64,000 nucleotides of DNA from a virus: positions 1 through 64,000 of the IMG/VR virus record IMGVR_UViG_3300037493_005685. One strand, 5' to 3'. This document shows positions 26,190 through 33,903 of the stretch, one piece after another. How positions within the stretch are numbered: position 1 is the first letter of the stretch; the number at the start of each line of letters is the position of its first letter. A model generated the notes under the pieces. It did no database searches, was not told where the DNA came from, and was given only the letters and a program-made list of their open reading frames with translations. The position numbers and the translations under genes were made by a program.

Positions 26190-26260
26190 GCAAAAAAGGG
26201 CCTGTCACCGTTGTGACAAGACCGACAGACCCTTTAAAACCCACAGCATTATGGGTTTTA
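26190..26260 (-). terminator. double intrinsic terminator
   Basis: Read on the minus strand: first AAAACCCA...TGGGTTTT (8 bp), then AAAGGG-(x)-CTGTC...GACAG-(x)-CCCTTT followed by a run of six T. Ends the unit that terminates with gene 26258-26542. Confidence 0.85.
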
Positions 26261-26542
26261 CATCTTCAGCGAGACTCCCACAACTAAACGACCAACGACG
26301 TCAAGCTGCTCTACCTTAGGTGTGCGATACCTGAGACCAGACGAGTCTTTACAGAGAACCAAGTACCGGTCACTCGCTGCGTACCGCAACCCGTGCATGC
26401 GCACTCCGCGTCCTTTGTTCTCTGGAGGCAGGTAGTTATAGAGGTCTCTCCCGGAAGGTATGAAGCCCACAACGTTGCCATCTAGAATGCGCCCCTGGTA
26501 GTCCCAGGATACTCGGTCACCTTGGTTGAATCTATTGGCCAT
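26258..26542 (-). CDS. small SH3-like protein
   Basis: 94 residues. N-terminus FNQGDRVSWDYQGRILDGNV is a typical SH3/KOW-like barrel opening (compare 63206-63520). Function unknown. Last gene before the terminator. Confidence 0.6.
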   Translation of the reverse strand: MANRFNQGDRVSWDYQGRILDGNVVGFIPSGRDLYNYLPPENKGRGVRMHGLRYAASDRYLVLCKDSSGLRYRTPKVEQLDVVGRLVVGVSLKM

Positions 26543-26765
26543 TACCGTGTAATTCCGCCCTACGGAATTCCTTCTGTAGCTGGGCTGATAGGTGCTTGCT
26601 GGTTATGAACAACGTAACGCCGTATTTCTTTCCGAGTAACAAATCTATGGTATCGTAACCGTTAGTCTTTGCAATCATGTTTATAGCTTTAAGGTCATGA
26701 GCTGGAACCGGACCCCTCACACGCACGCTGTCCCCCCACACTTCTACGGTGTATTCAGCTGGCAT
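26532..26765 (-). CDS. hypothetical protein
   Basis: 77 residues from the ATG at 26765. Mixed alpha/beta (YTVEVWGDSVRVRGPVP). Overlaps the next start. Not recognised. Confidence 0.6.
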   Translation of the reverse strand: MPAEYTVEVWGDSVRVRGPVPAHDLKAINMIAKTNGYDTIDLLLGKKYGVTLFITSKHLSAQLQKEFRRAELHGNGQ

Positions 26766-26769
26766 GTTG

Positions 26770-27015
26770 TTACCTTTGTATTGCTCCCCAGGCGTCAATG
26801 ATGCTGTCCAGTAGTGATTCCTCCGCCTCGATGTGAACTACGTCGCCGTTGGCCATATTGAGAGATAGCTGCCCCAAAGAGTTGCTAGGAGCATATTCTG
26901 TTATGGTTACCACGTGCTTAAGACTAACCCATTTTGTGTGCGCTGCCACACAAGTGGATTCTACCGTCATTACGCCGTTATCAAGTAATATAGCCGACTT
27001 GTAGGTCTCGTACAC
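26770..27015 (-). CDS. hypothetical protein
   Basis: 81 residues, beta-rich then helical (SLLDSIIDAWGAIQ). No motif recognised. Confidence 0.6.
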   Translation of the reverse strand: MYETYKSAILLDNGVMTVESTCVAAHTKWVSLKHVVTITEYAPSNSLGQLSLNMANGDVVHIEAEESLLDSIIDAWGAIQR

Positions 27016-27027
27016 TGAATGCCTCCT

Positions 27028-27261
27028 CTACGCTTTTACGGAACGAGCTACGATATCAGAAGCAATCAACACATCGATGTTTGGGAAATAGTAGATAGAC
27101 GCACCACAGAACAACCTCAAGGAAGAACTATTACCTTCGAAGACGCACGAGTCTATACTAGACATCCTAATATAGACATGCTTGTCCCTACAGATTTCGC
27201 CCTTCACGTAGGTCGGCGTGTGCTTCACGTACTTCAGCGTAGTGACGGGATTGCTCATCAT
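27028..27261 (-). CDS. hypothetical protein
   Basis: 77 residues, beta-rich with three cysteines (ICRDKH, DSC, FCGAS). Its 5' part overlaps gene 27188-27499 by 74 bases in another frame. Confidence 0.5.
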   Translation of the reverse strand: MMSNPVTTLKYVKHTPTYVKGEICRDKHVYIRMSSIDSCVFEGNSSSLRLFCGASIYYFPNIDVLIASDIVARSVKA

Positions 27262-27499
27262 AGTACTCTCCAGAAATCAGCTTCAAGCATTCCTTGAATA
27301 CCTTGTCTCTGGAAAGTGTACGGCTAACTACGCGAGCAACGCGGCGGTCTAGATTCAGGTTTGCGGCTACATTGATTGTCGCAATAACCTCGTCACAGAG
27401 CTTCTTTGCTTCGGCTTCTAGTACTGGGGCGTTTATCGCTCTTAGGCTCCACGGCTTTCCGTTCTCTAGTTCGCTTGAGGGGACTATTTGTACTCGCAT
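27188..27499 (-). CDS. hypothetical helical protein
   Basis: 103 residues; GAGGTGAAGG precedes the ATG, so the start is well supported although it lies 107 bases inside the upstream gene. Helical, basic C-terminus. Not recognised. Confidence 0.55.
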   Translation of the reverse strand: MRVQIVPSSELENGKPWSLRAINAPVLEAEAKKLCDEVIATINVAANLNLDRRVARVVSRTLSRDKVFKECLKLISGEYYDEQSRHYAEVREAHADLREGRNL

Positions 27500-27821
27500 C
27501 CTTCACCTCTTTTTTGTTTTCGGCGTGTAGGTCATAGATGTCCTTGATGATTCTTCCGTAGCGGGCTTGCATCTCATCGATGTGGCTCACCTCCAAGAAG
27601 ACGCAAAGGGTCTCATCGTAAAAGTGAAAGGCGTCTAAAAGCTGGTTGCTGTAAAATGTACGTAGGACTAAACGGAGCTTTAAGAGGCTCGGAAAAGTGT
27701 CTCTATGAGTCACGCTCTCTACTCTGTAGATGTTGTCATCGATAGAGAACTTTTTGTCTAACCAAACAAGGTCACCCTTTGTAAAGCCCTTAAGCTTACT
27801 GACGATTGGACTTCTTGGCAT
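27393..27821 (-). CDS. hypothetical SH3-like protein with basic tail
   Basis: 142 residues. FTKGDLVWLDKKFSIDDNIY is a beta-barrel-like opening; the last 40 residues are Lys/Arg/Ser/Thr-rich and overlap the next gene in another frame. The overlap may be real or the tail may be an artefact of a lost stop. Confidence 0.55.
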   Translation of the reverse strand: MPRSPIVSKLKGFTKGDLVWLDKKFSIDDNIYRVESVTHRDTFPSLLKLRLVLRTFYSNQLLDAFHFYDETLCVFLEVSHIDEMQARYGRIIKDIYDLHAENKKEVKDASTNSPLKRTRERKAVEPKSDKRPSTRSRSKEAL

Positions 27822-27822
27822 A

Positions 27823-28440
27823 TTACCTACTTAGAAAGGTCACAACGTCTTGTGACCAGGCTTCTAGGCGCTCGAAGCTTTCTGGGAGCATGAGCTGTTG
27901 AGGGCGCATCCAGCTGACGATAGTACAATCCTCTGCTGCTGGCGCAGCTGTCTCAGTCGGCGCTCCGAATGCGTAAACAACGCCGAAGTGAACCGAATTG
28001 ACAGTCGTATCCGTTCTGCGAATGAAACCTCGAAGTGTAAAGTCCGTGGGTAGGGCAGTTCTCGCGCGGCTACCAGTAAAAACGAATTCCTCGTTGACTT
28101 CTCGAGCTGCAGCAACTGTAAAAATGTCATCCCCAGTGTTGTCCACGGGGTTGATGTGTCCACCAACACCGACCGACCATTTAGAGTGTAGACGAGATTC
28201 CCCTCCTTTTGTTGTTCTCTCATAAACCAGCACTGCGGGCTTCCATCCGTATACGTAGGCATAGGGAATCACCTGTAGAATGGTGGGGTCGAACTCAGCT
28301 TCTTTACGCGGTACAAACGACGACGCGCTTCGAATCTCACTGAGAAGATTTCTATACTGTGGCTTGTAAGCTTTGAAGCCCTCGAAGTCATAATCGTGCA
28401 GAATCCTCGCAGGGAACACCAATACTTCTTCTTCCATCAT
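27823..28440 (-). CDS. Nudix hydrolase
   Basis: 205 residues. Nudix box near residue 95-120: GHINPVDN, then AAAREVNEEFVF, containing the REUxEExG-like core (R-E-V-N-E-E-F); the spacing to the leading Gly is a little longer than the standard 23-residue box. Hydrolyses nucleoside diphosphates linked to another moiety; substrate unknown. Longer than minimal Nudix proteins, with an extra N-terminal segment. Confidence 0.8.
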   Translation of the reverse strand: MMEEEVLVFPARILHDYDFEGFKAYKPQYRNLLSEIRSASSFVPRKEAEFDPTILQVIPYAYVYGWKPAVLVYERTTKGGESRLHSKWSVGVGGHINPVDNTGDDIFTVAAAREVNEEFVFTGSRARTALPTDFTLRGFIRRTDTTVNSVHFGVVYAFGAPTETAAPAAEDCTIVSWMRPQQLMLPESFERLEAWSQDVVTFLSR

Positions 28441-28450
28441 ATTCTCCTGT

Positions 28451-28669
28451 TCACATGTAGTTGTAATATTCTAGCGCCTCGTAGGTTGTTTGGGAATCAT
28501 AAAAGATGCGTAGAAAATAGTCTTGCACGTAGTAAGGGCTTAAGAAATGCTGACGGCTGCCCATAGCGACGCTGTGACTAAAGAGTACAAAGTAGCGAAA
28601 TCTGTTTCGTTTCTTACTGTGTAGCGAGCTCATATACGTAGTGCAATGAGGCATGTAGTCATTGTCCAT
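28451..28669 (-). CDS. microprotein, Tyr/Arg-rich array member
   Basis: 72 residues, strikingly rich in Tyr, His, Phe and Arg. Weakly similar in pattern to the product of 32184-32426 (VLF...HF...P-x-Y...YD). Last gene of the upper microprotein array; overlaps its upstream neighbour by 11 bases. Confidence 0.55.
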   Translation of the reverse strand: MDNDYMPHCTTYMSSLHSKKRNRFRYFVLFSHSVAMGSRQHFLSPYYVQDYFLRIFYDSQTTYEALEYYNYM

Positions 28670-28889
28670 ACAAATCCCTCAGCTCCATCATGACGACCTT
28701 AAGGGCTCCTTGCCAGCCTAGGTCGTGTTCTTTAATCAGGTACTCTATGCTTCTGGGGTGGTTTGGGTGGTCCACATAGTAGATGTTAATCAGAGTTGCC
28801 CTAAGATAGTTGTGCGCCTTCTTTAAGAAGTATTTCGTCGCCATGCTCATAGCGTATGGCATGTTCTCGTAGGGCGGAAGTCGTATCAC
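28659..28889 (-). CDS. microprotein, LY-motif array member
   Basis: 76 residues. Contains YYVDHPNHPRS and ends ELRDLYGQ. Both features recur in the product of 32582-32782 (FYVD...HPRS...LRSLY), so these two are paralogues about 4 kb apart. No known function. Confidence 0.6.
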   Translation of the reverse strand: MIRLPPYENMPYAMSMATKYFLKKAHNYLRATLINIYYVDHPNHPRSIEYLIKEHDLGWQGALKVVMMELRDLYGQ

Positions 28890-29037
28890 GTTGGTGCCTC
28901 CTCCAGTTTATGTACTTGTAATGCATGTCCCAAGTTATCCCGCCTGTGAATACCCGTGTCGCATTCAGCCCCATAACAAACGCTTCGTTTCTTAACCTGT
29001 GCATAAGGCCAGACATATAAATCTCGTAATTGTTCAT
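28801..29037 (-). CDS. microprotein, array member
   Basis: 78 residues from the ATG at 29037, which overlaps the upstream TGA (ATGA). Arg/His/Tyr-rich. Overlaps the next gene by 89 bases in another frame. Confidence 0.55.
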   Translation of the reverse strand: MNNYEIYMSGLMHRLRNEAFVMGLNATRVFTGGITWDMHYKYINWRRHQRDTTSALREHAIRYEHGDEILLKEGAQLS

Positions 29038-29213
29038 GTCTCTCTCAACACCCTGTATTCCACGCGGTGATACCACGTTGAGAAGTTAAAGAGCTTCACA
29101 ACCTCGTCAGCGTCGTAGATGTTGTGTATAAGGTCGAAGCACATAGTTCTAGGCGTGGTAAACATTACGAAGTCAAGAAGCTCATCTAAGGCTACGCGTG
29201 TGTAGGTTGCCAT
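29034..29213 (-). CDS. microprotein, array member
   Basis: 59 residues (begins MATYTRVALDELLDF). Too short for routine gene calling but flanked by and overlapping other array genes. Hydrophobic/aromatic, with a YHRVEYRVL ending. Unknown function. Confidence 0.5.
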   Translation of the reverse strand: MATYTRVALDELLDFVMFTTPRTMCFDLIHNIYDADEVVKLFNFSTWYHRVEYRVLRET

Positions 29214-29272
29214 ACTCAGACCTCAAGAATCTCTGCAGCGTCATACACCCGTGAGACTGAAGCAGCATTCGC

Positions 29273-29626
29273 TTACTTAGACGTTGAAGGAGTACTTTGC
29301 TCGTCTCGAACCTCAGCTGCTCCATCACCTTCGTTACTAGGTTGTGCCTGTACACGCTCCAATATCTCCTTCATCATTTTGGCTGTTGCGTCGTTGGGGA
29401 AGGCCACGGCATTGGCCTTATGGCATAGGTATTCGTTGCAGATGTCAGGGCGCTCATTACGCGGTAAACGACAGCCTGTCTCGGTGTTGTTGGGGCAGGG
29501 CTGCCAGTAGGATTGGTTGGGATACTGGGCTGTGAGCTCGTCTATATCCCGCCAGTAGCTGCAGCATTCTCCGCAGGCTATGGGACAAGAGATGTCAGCT
29601 GATTTTATTTCTTCGTCGTTGGGCAT
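29273..29626 (-). CDS. YkgJ-like cysteine cluster protein
   Basis: 117 residues. CPIACGECCSYW, then CPNNTETGCRLP, RPDICNEYLC: eight or more cysteines in the order seen in the CxxxCxxCC...CxxY...RPxxCxxyxC family (YkgJ-type putative Fe-S/zinc cluster proteins). Biochemical role of the family is poorly known. Low-complexity C-terminal tail. Confidence 0.65.
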   Translation of the reverse strand: MPNDEEIKSADISCPIACGECCSYWRDIDELTAQYPNQSYWQPCPNNTETGCRLPRNERPDICNEYLCHKANAVAFPNDATAKMMKEILERVQAQPSNEGDGAAEVRDEQSTPSTSK

Positions 29627-29825
29627 TGTGCTTAATTCCTTTCCACATGAGTTCTAACCAGAATCTACCTGATTGTATGTAAGACCCAGCTAGTTTGGGC
29701 TTATCAGGACAGTATTGATACGGTGTGTATTCCCGCATATGAAAAGCTTTTTCGCTTATTAGGCCCTTCATGTTAGCGATAACCTGAGCAGAACGCTCTT
29801 CTTGTAGTGTTTTTATATCAGTCAT
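29595..29825 (-). CDS. microprotein, array member
   Basis: 76 residues from the ATG at 29825, overlapping the upstream stop. Helical N-terminus, then Tyr/Pro-rich, with a basic ending (QRRRNK). Not recognised. Confidence 0.55.
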   Translation of the reverse strand: MTDIKTLQEERSAQVIANMKGLISEKAFHMREYTPYQYCPDKPKLAGSYIQSGRFWLELMWKGIKHNAQRRRNKIS

Positions 29826-30034
29826 CTCTTCTGTTCTAACCTCAACCACTCATCTCTTAGTATGCCTGAGCAGGCACGGAAGGCTATGTTATTTCCGCGC
29901 TTGTTGGGGAACCACTCACCAGCCCCGTATACATGGTGGGTTTGTAAGTCCCTACGTAGATTATATAAACGAACCTTAATGGTTCTCAGGGCTGTGTCGG
30001 TGCTTAAGTTTGGATATCTTAAAGGCTCTATCAT
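29822..30034 (-). CDS. microprotein, array member
   Basis: 70 residues from the ATG at 30034. Contains IKVRLYNLRRDLQTHH, close to the recurrent LRxLY pattern of the arrays. Function unknown. Confidence 0.55.
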   Translation of the reverse strand: MIEPLRYPNLSTDTALRTIKVRLYNLRRDLQTHHVYGAGEWFPNKRGNNIAFRACSGILRDEWLRLEQKR

Positions 30035-30213
30035 TCCTCCCTCCAAGCCCACAGGTAACTATAAGCAACCACTAGGTTGTAAGATATGTTTATAAAGCAG
30101 TTGCGCCTATTGACCCAGCGAGACTCGGGGTACTTATTTGCTAGGGGTAAAGACTTCTCTAGCGTCCACATAAGATTACAGATTGTTACGTAGCCTATGC
30201 CGTCTCTGATCAT
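30031..30213 (-). CDS. microprotein, array member
   Basis: 60 residues, Trp/Tyr/Asn-rich (NCFINISYNLVVAYSYLW). Overlaps both neighbours. Confidence 0.5.
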   Translation of the reverse strand: MIRDGIGYVTICNLMWTLEKSLPLANKYPESRWVNRRNCFINISYNLVVAYSYLWAWREE

Positions 30214-30403
30214 TTAGCCTCCTACGACGCTTGCGCTCCACATAGACATACAGGTCCTTCAGTGAGCTGGCGCAGTTACGGAAAGGAGTATCAATCTCCC
30301 AAGCAAGAGAAGTAATCTTTCCTTGTAGAGCACAGAGTTGCACCCAAAACACTGAGTACTGCGCTCTACGTAGGTCGCGTATTATGTAACGTAGCTGCGT
30401 CAT
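30176..30403 (-). CDS. microprotein, LY-motif array member
   Basis: 75 residues. Contains SSLKDLYVYVERKRRRR, one of the clearest copies of the LRxLY-plus-basic motif. A start three codons upstream (30412) is possible. Confidence 0.55.
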   Translation of the reverse strand: MTQLRYIIRDLRRAQYSVFWVQLCALQGKITSLAWEIDTPFRNCASSLKDLYVYVERKRRRRLNDQRRHRLRNNL

Positions 30404-30404
30404 G

Positions 30405-30809
30405 TCACCCATTATCCACCACTATATGCCGAGAGATACAGCTCCGGGTGTCACAGTTGCATGAGCTCTCTTGGGTGTTGTCGTCGCTGTCTTCCCCTAC
30501 GCACGTGAACTCCCACTCTAGGCCAAGCACGTCTTCTACATATTTTAGTATCTCGTCCTTTATGCTTTCGAAGTTATACATCTTAACGCTGTTGTCGGCG
30601 AAGTAGAGGTAGTCATCGTTGGGCATGGAGTTGTCTTCGTCAAAACCCTCTGTGAGCAACCAATTATACCAACCCTTATCGAAAAGAGTTGTTGTGCCGT
30701 TGTTAAGCTCCTCTTCTGCTTTGGCGTGAAGCCATACATAAAGCTGCACCATCTCTCTTGTCTGGCCATTACCGTGAATGATGAACACGAAGTCGCTTCT
30801 GTAGCCCAT
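30405..30809 (-). CDS. phage protein of the MGYRSD type
   Basis: 134 residues. The opening MGYRSDFVFIIHG is shared by a family of uncharacterised phage proteins. Middle acidic and aromatic, C-terminal SSCNCDTRSC cluster. Function unknown. Confidence 0.65.
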   Translation of the reverse strand: MGYRSDFVFIIHGNGQTREMVQLYVWLHAKAEEELNNGTTTLFDKGWYNWLLTEGFDEDNSMPNDDYLYFADNSVKMYNFESIKDEILKYVEDVLGLEWEFTCVGEDSDDNTQESSCNCDTRSCISRHIVVDNG

Positions 30810-30812
30810 AGC

Positions 30813-31004
30813 TCACCAGCCCCTCATAATGAAGTAGCGGTCGCGCTGCGCTTTGTTGCACGCCTTAAAATTCTTTCGGTATTCTTTCTCGAGCATGGTG
30901 GACACAAACAACGCCGACACTTGGTCAAAGAGCTCTCGTCGTACGTGCCTGTACCACCCAACAATATTGATGGGCAACGCTGCCCTGTCGCTAAAATCCA
31001 CCAT
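30813..31004 (-). CDS. microprotein, array member
   Basis: 63 residues; Arg/Phe-rich (YRKNFKACNKAQRDRYFIM). First gene of the unit driven from 31041-31053. Confidence 0.55.
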   Translation of the reverse strand: MVDFSDRAALPINIVGWYRHVRRELFDQVSALFVSTMLEKEYRKNFKACNKAQRDRYFIMRGW

Positions 31005-31040
31005 GTCGTTACCTCCTCAAAAGTGTTTAGCATTTCAGGT

Positions 31041-31053
31041 GCTTATACCCCAA
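31041..31053 (-). promoter_or_regulatory. TTGGGGTATAAG promoter element
   Basis: Minus-strand member of the promoter set, 37 bases before the ATG at 31004, in the divergent gap with the metalloprotease gene. Confidence 0.55.
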
Positions 31054-31083
31054 CCCTATCATTTCTTTCGGAGGTAACTAAGC

Positions 31084-31710
31084 ATGTTAATGGACGAACA
31101 GAAAGTGTCAGTGAAGCTCTCGCTCTTGGAATTCCAAAGCAAGCGAACCTATGGGCTATGCATTAGACACAAGGAAGACGTGCTGGGCTGGAGAATCCTG
31201 GCAGCTATCGTTCGCTTTCTCACCGTAGGTAAGGTCAACCTTCTCGAGAAGTTCTGGACCACCATCGGTAACGTTGTGTACGTCCCAAAGCGCGTAGACC
31301 AAAATGGAAAGAATCTCCGGTTTGGAGACCTTCCATTCGCAGACTACCCGGCACTTAGGCACGAGCTCTTCCACGTGGCACAGTTCTATAAGTGGGGCTT
31401 TCCGTCGTTTCGAGGTGGGCGTGCTATCGGCGTTGTGCTGTTGGGGTTTTGTTACTTCTTTGTGTTCTTCCCTGTAGGGCTAGCTTATGTGCGCTACAGG
31501 CTGGAACGAGAAGCGTACCTGGAGGGTCTACTCGCAGCGAGGTCTATTGGGCTAAACATTCTTCAACGGAAGGAGAAGGCGATTCAGTATTGCTCGGTGT
31601 CTCCGTACTATCTGTGGATGTGGCCGTTTCCTCGGTCGGTGCGTCGATGGTTTGAGACGCAACTGGACATACGATCCCACAGTGCGCTTCGACCTTCTCA
31701 AGACGCATAA
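31084..31710 (+). CDS. membrane-associated HExxH metalloprotease-like protein
   Basis: 208 residues, GGAGGTAACTAAGC before the ATG. RHELFHVAQFYKWGF (about residue 95) is a zinc-protease HExxH helix and RLEREAYLEG about 45 residues later supplies the third ligand; between them is a hydrophobic transmembrane segment (GVVLLGFCYFFVFFPVGLAY). Similar to the zincin-like proteins in bacterial genomes; may be a peptidase or a degenerate binding domain. The only plus-strand gene in a long minus block, with its 3' end antisense to gene 31544-31903. Confidence 0.65.
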   Translation: MLMDEQKVSVKLSLLEFQSKRTYGLCIRHKEDVLGWRILAAIVRFLTVGKVNLLEKFWTTIGNVVYVPKRVDQNGKNLRFGDLPFADYPALRHELFHVAQFYKWGFPSFRGGRAIGVVLLGFCYFFVFFPVGLAYVRYRLEREAYLEGLLAARSIGLNILQRKEKAIQYCSVSPYYLWMWPFPRSVRRWFETQLDIRSHSALRPSQDA

Positions 31711-31903
31711 AGATTTCGTTCAGGCAGCGCCCAATCTCATCCATCATAGCGTTCGTGTTCTTCTTCAAGCCCACGTTGATGTGCATGAGCTTATCGTTCA
31801 TCTCCTGCAGACCCTCAAGAGCCTCAGATAGCTTCTTCTCTTTGGCCTCTTTGGCGGCGTTGGTTTTGGGTTCGGACGTGCGGATAATTTTTCTTCTGGT
31901 CAT
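31544..31903 (-). CDS. coiled-coil protein with Ser/Thr/Glu-rich tail
   Basis: 119 residues: basic N-terminus (MTRRKIIRTSE), a coiled coil (AKEKKLSEALEGLQEMNDKL) and a Thr/Ser/Glu/Pro tail. The last 167 bases run antisense to the end of the metalloprotease gene, so one of the two 3' regions may not be translated. Confidence 0.5.
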   Translation of the reverse strand: MTRRKIIRTSEPKTNAAKEAKEKKLSEALEGLQEMNDKLMHINVGLKKNTNAMMDEIGRCLNEIFMRLEKVEAHCGIVCPVASQTIDAPTEETATSTDSTETPSNTESPSPSVEECLAQ

Positions 31904-32058
31904 AGCTCCCTCATTCTGTTTGCTAGTTGTCTGTACCTAAAACTGTACATACCGTGTTGGTTGTAGAACCTAACAAGAAATTCGGATTGTGTGAATGGGT
32001 ACACCTTGCAATAAAGTATGGACGTCAGCCAGAATAGAATACTTTTGTCGTCATTCAT
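31900..32058 (-). CDS. microprotein, array member
   Basis: 52 residues from the ATG at 32058, overlapping the upstream stop. Phe/Tyr/Leu/Arg-rich (FLVRFYNQHGMYSFRYRQL). Confidence 0.5.
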   Translation of the reverse strand: MNDDKSILFWLTSILYCKVYPFTQSEFLVRFYNQHGMYSFRYRQLANRMREL

Positions 32059-32245
32059 TCTGATCTCTGTGCCGTAGCTCTTTGTATAACAAGTCTGCCT
32101 CGATGCCAACCAGCCCAAACAATCTTTTCAACTCGAGCTTATCTTTGGTTCTATAACGGTTGATATGATAACGCAGGTGGTGCCTAACATGGAAGACCAT
32201 GTTGGTTTTTCTGTAGCTCAAAAGCCCCTCGCTTGTTCCTGGCAT
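32051..32245 (-). CDS. microprotein, array member
   Basis: 64 residues from the ATG at 32245 with GGAG upstream. His/Arg/Leu/Tyr-rich (MVFHVRHHLRYHINRYR). Confidence 0.5.
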   Translation of the reverse strand: MPGTSEGLLSYRKTNMVFHVRHHLRYHINRYRTKDKLELKRLFGLVGIEADLLYKELRHRDQNE

Positions 32246-32426
32246 AGTTAACTCCGTCATACAGATAGTTATGTAAGTGGCGCCTGCACGCCTCCATATA
32301 CTCTGGGGCTTCAAAGGGATGTTTGGAACACTGGCCGAATAGCACGCGCACACCCAAGTAGATGCGGCAGTGATTGACACACATGTTTTTATTTTGGTCG
32401 TGCACCATAACGTAGCTAGTCATCAT
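32184..32426 (-). CDS. microprotein, array member
   Basis: 80 residues from the ATG at 32426. Pattern VLF...HPF..P-E-Y...R...YD resembles that of 28451-28669. His/Tyr/Asn-rich. Confidence 0.5.
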   Translation of the reverse strand: MMTSYVMVHDQNKNMCVNHCRIYLGVRVLFGQCSKHPFEAPEYMEACRRHLHNYLYDGVNYARNKRGAFELQKNQHGLPC

Positions 32427-32580
32427 AGAGCACCTTCTTGAACCAGTCGTTGCGGGAGTTGCGCCAAGAAGCAAGCATGGGAAATTGGTGTTTGTTACCC
32501 ACGTAAACGTACCTAGCAATCTTAAGCAACTCCCAGAACATCATATTGTGGGAGTATCTGACGTAGAAGAGGTTGCTCAT
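32416..32580 (-). CDS. microprotein, array member
   Basis: 54 residues from the ATG at 32580. YVRYSHNMMFWELLKIARYV, then basic; aromatic-rich. Overlaps both neighbours. Confidence 0.5.
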   Translation of the reverse strand: MSNLFYVRYSHNMMFWELLKIARYVYVGNKHQFPMLASWRNSRNDWFKKVLYDD

Positions 32581-32581
32581 C

Positions 32582-32782
32582 TTAGTGATACGCCTCCAAG
32601 TTATCAAAGCGGTACAAAGACCGAAGGCTTACAACTGCGTCCCTTAACAGGTACTTATGTCGCACATACCATTTAGACTGACTTCGAGGATGGCACCACA
32701 AGTTTAACTGGTCCACATAAAAGTCCCTGCAAGCCAAAGCGGCGTTGTGTTGTAGGTTAATGCGCACGCGTTCCGTGTTCAT
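32582..32782 (-). CDS. microprotein, LY-motif array member
   Basis: 66 residues. FYVD...HPRS and SLRSLYRF align with the product of 28659-28889, a paralogue. Function unknown. Confidence 0.6.
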   Translation of the reverse strand: MNTERVRINLQHNAALACRDFYVDQLNLWCHPRSQSKWYVRHKYLLRDAVVSLRSLYRFDNLEAYH

Positions 32783-32987
32783 AGATGTACCTGTAGTTGT
32801 GTTCGCACAGATAGAAGTTACGCTCGAAGATTGAACGGGGGGATTCTGTGTTGCTAGCTATCAAGAATTCATCGGCTTTAACATTGTGCCTATACCCCAC
32901 CCACCATAAGAACTGCTTGAAGGTCTCCATACGCAAGCGGCTGGTTGTGTACAGGAGTGAGTCAACGGCTACGAGATTGGTGGGCAT
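32757..32987 (-). CDS. microprotein, array member
   Basis: 76 residues; SPRSIFERNFYLCEHNYRYI echoes the PRSIEYLIKEH stretch of 28659-28889, suggesting a diverged third relative. Confidence 0.5.
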   Translation of the reverse strand: MPTNLVAVDSLLYTTSRLRMETFKQFLWWVGYRHNVKADEFLIASNTESPRSIFERNFYLCEHNYRYIYEHGTRAH

Positions 32988-33175
32988 ACTAGCTCTCCTA
33001 GCTCTCTGAGGGCCTTGGCTGCACTGTAGTTATGTAGACGTCTTACGTCGTAATTAGAGAATACTGTGCGGGGCCAGTTAAAGAACGCGTACCTACGTGA
33101 GTACTGAAGAGCGCTATATGCTGTGCATTTGTTCGTTAAGTCTTTTATTTTCTTGCCAGAGCTGCTGTGCAACAT
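32969..33175 (-). CDS. microprotein, array member
   Basis: 68 residues (start at the ATG at 33175; 33211 also possible). SRRYAFFNWPRTVFSNYDVR; Tyr/Arg-rich. Overlaps the next gene start. Confidence 0.45.
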   Translation of the reverse strand: MLHSSSGKKIKDLTNKCTAYSALQYSRRYAFFNWPRTVFSNYDVRRLHNYSAAKALRELGELVCPPIS

Positions 33176-33419
33176 GGAAGAATACCCCGTAATTCCTTTC
33201 TGCCAGCCCAAAGTTTACAAGGGCGTTGGTGTAATCCTGCGCCTTATGGAATTTGAGGGCCATGCCACACTCGAGCTCAAGCTTGAACTTGAGGTCTTTG
33301 AGTACGGCCATGGCTGGTTCGTTGAGCTCTGCGATGGGAAGAATCTTCTCCCATCTCTCTTTGAAGAGCTCCTCGAGGTTGGTGATTTCTTGTTCGAAGG
33401 CTTGGGTGAAGCTGGTCAT
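33114..33419 (-). CDS. helical microprotein
   Basis: 101 residues, helical and coiled-coil-like (NLEELFKERWEKILPIAELN, QQLWQENKRLNEQM). Unlike its neighbours it is acidic. Function unknown. Confidence 0.6.
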   Translation of the reverse strand: MTSFTQAFEQEITNLEELFKERWEKILPIAELNEPAMAVLKDLKFKLELECGMALKFHKAQDYTNALVNFGLAERNYGVFFHVAQQLWQENKRLNEQMHSI

Positions 33420-33658
33420 CGTAACCTCCCTGGGTTGTCGTTAAAACGCATAGCCAACGTAAAGAAGCACGTACGGCGCCAGATATAGGAGTTCTTACCC
33501 CAGTAGCGCATAACGTTGCCTTTATACTTGTCAGCCTTTTCCCACATTATTTTATTGTACTCGAGCAAGAACTTAGCATCCTCATCAGCCGCCATTTGCG
33601 CGGCTACCTGGTTAAAGACGTGTGTGAGTATGTCCCCTGCATAGTCTAGTAATGACAA
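33416..33658 (-). CDS. microprotein of the DKxxxNAMRY family
   Basis: 80 residues. Contains ADKYKGNVMRYWGKNSYIWR, the family motif D-K-x-K-x-N-x-M-R-Y; the upstream genes 33646-33903 and 33878-34105 carry diverged copies, so this is a tandem three-gene family. Confidence 0.65.
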   Translation of the reverse strand: MSLLDYAGDILTHVFNQVAAQMAADEDAKFLLEYNKIMWEKADKYKGNVMRYWGKNSYIWRRTCFFTLAMRFNDNPGRLR

Positions 33659-33903
33659 GCTAGCCTCGTTCTTATGTCGGCTGTTAGGGCGTGTTTCTTT
33701 ATCTCATGGAAGTTAATGAGCTTGTAACCTCGTAGCGTATACTCAGAGAAAGCAAAGCGCATAGCGTTGCTCTTACACTTGTCTGCTTGAGAGAATGCAA
33801 AGGTTCGCCACTCACTTAGTATTCTAGCGTCCTCTGTGTCTTGGATTTGCTGGGCTGCATACCGTGACCACTCTTTGTTATGGATGCGTGTCAGCATAGT
33901 CAT
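33646..33903 (-). CDS. microprotein of the DKxxxNAMRY family
   Basis: 85 residues from the ATG at 33903. ADKCKSNAMRFAFSEYTLRG aligns with the downstream paralogue, and the preceding (D/E)D-A-(R/K)-x-L segment also matches. Confidence 0.65.
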   Translation of the reverse strand: MTMLTRIHNKEWSRYAAQQIQDTEDARILSEWRTFAFSQADKCKSNAMRFAFSEYTLRGYKLINFHEIKKHALTADIRTRLACHY

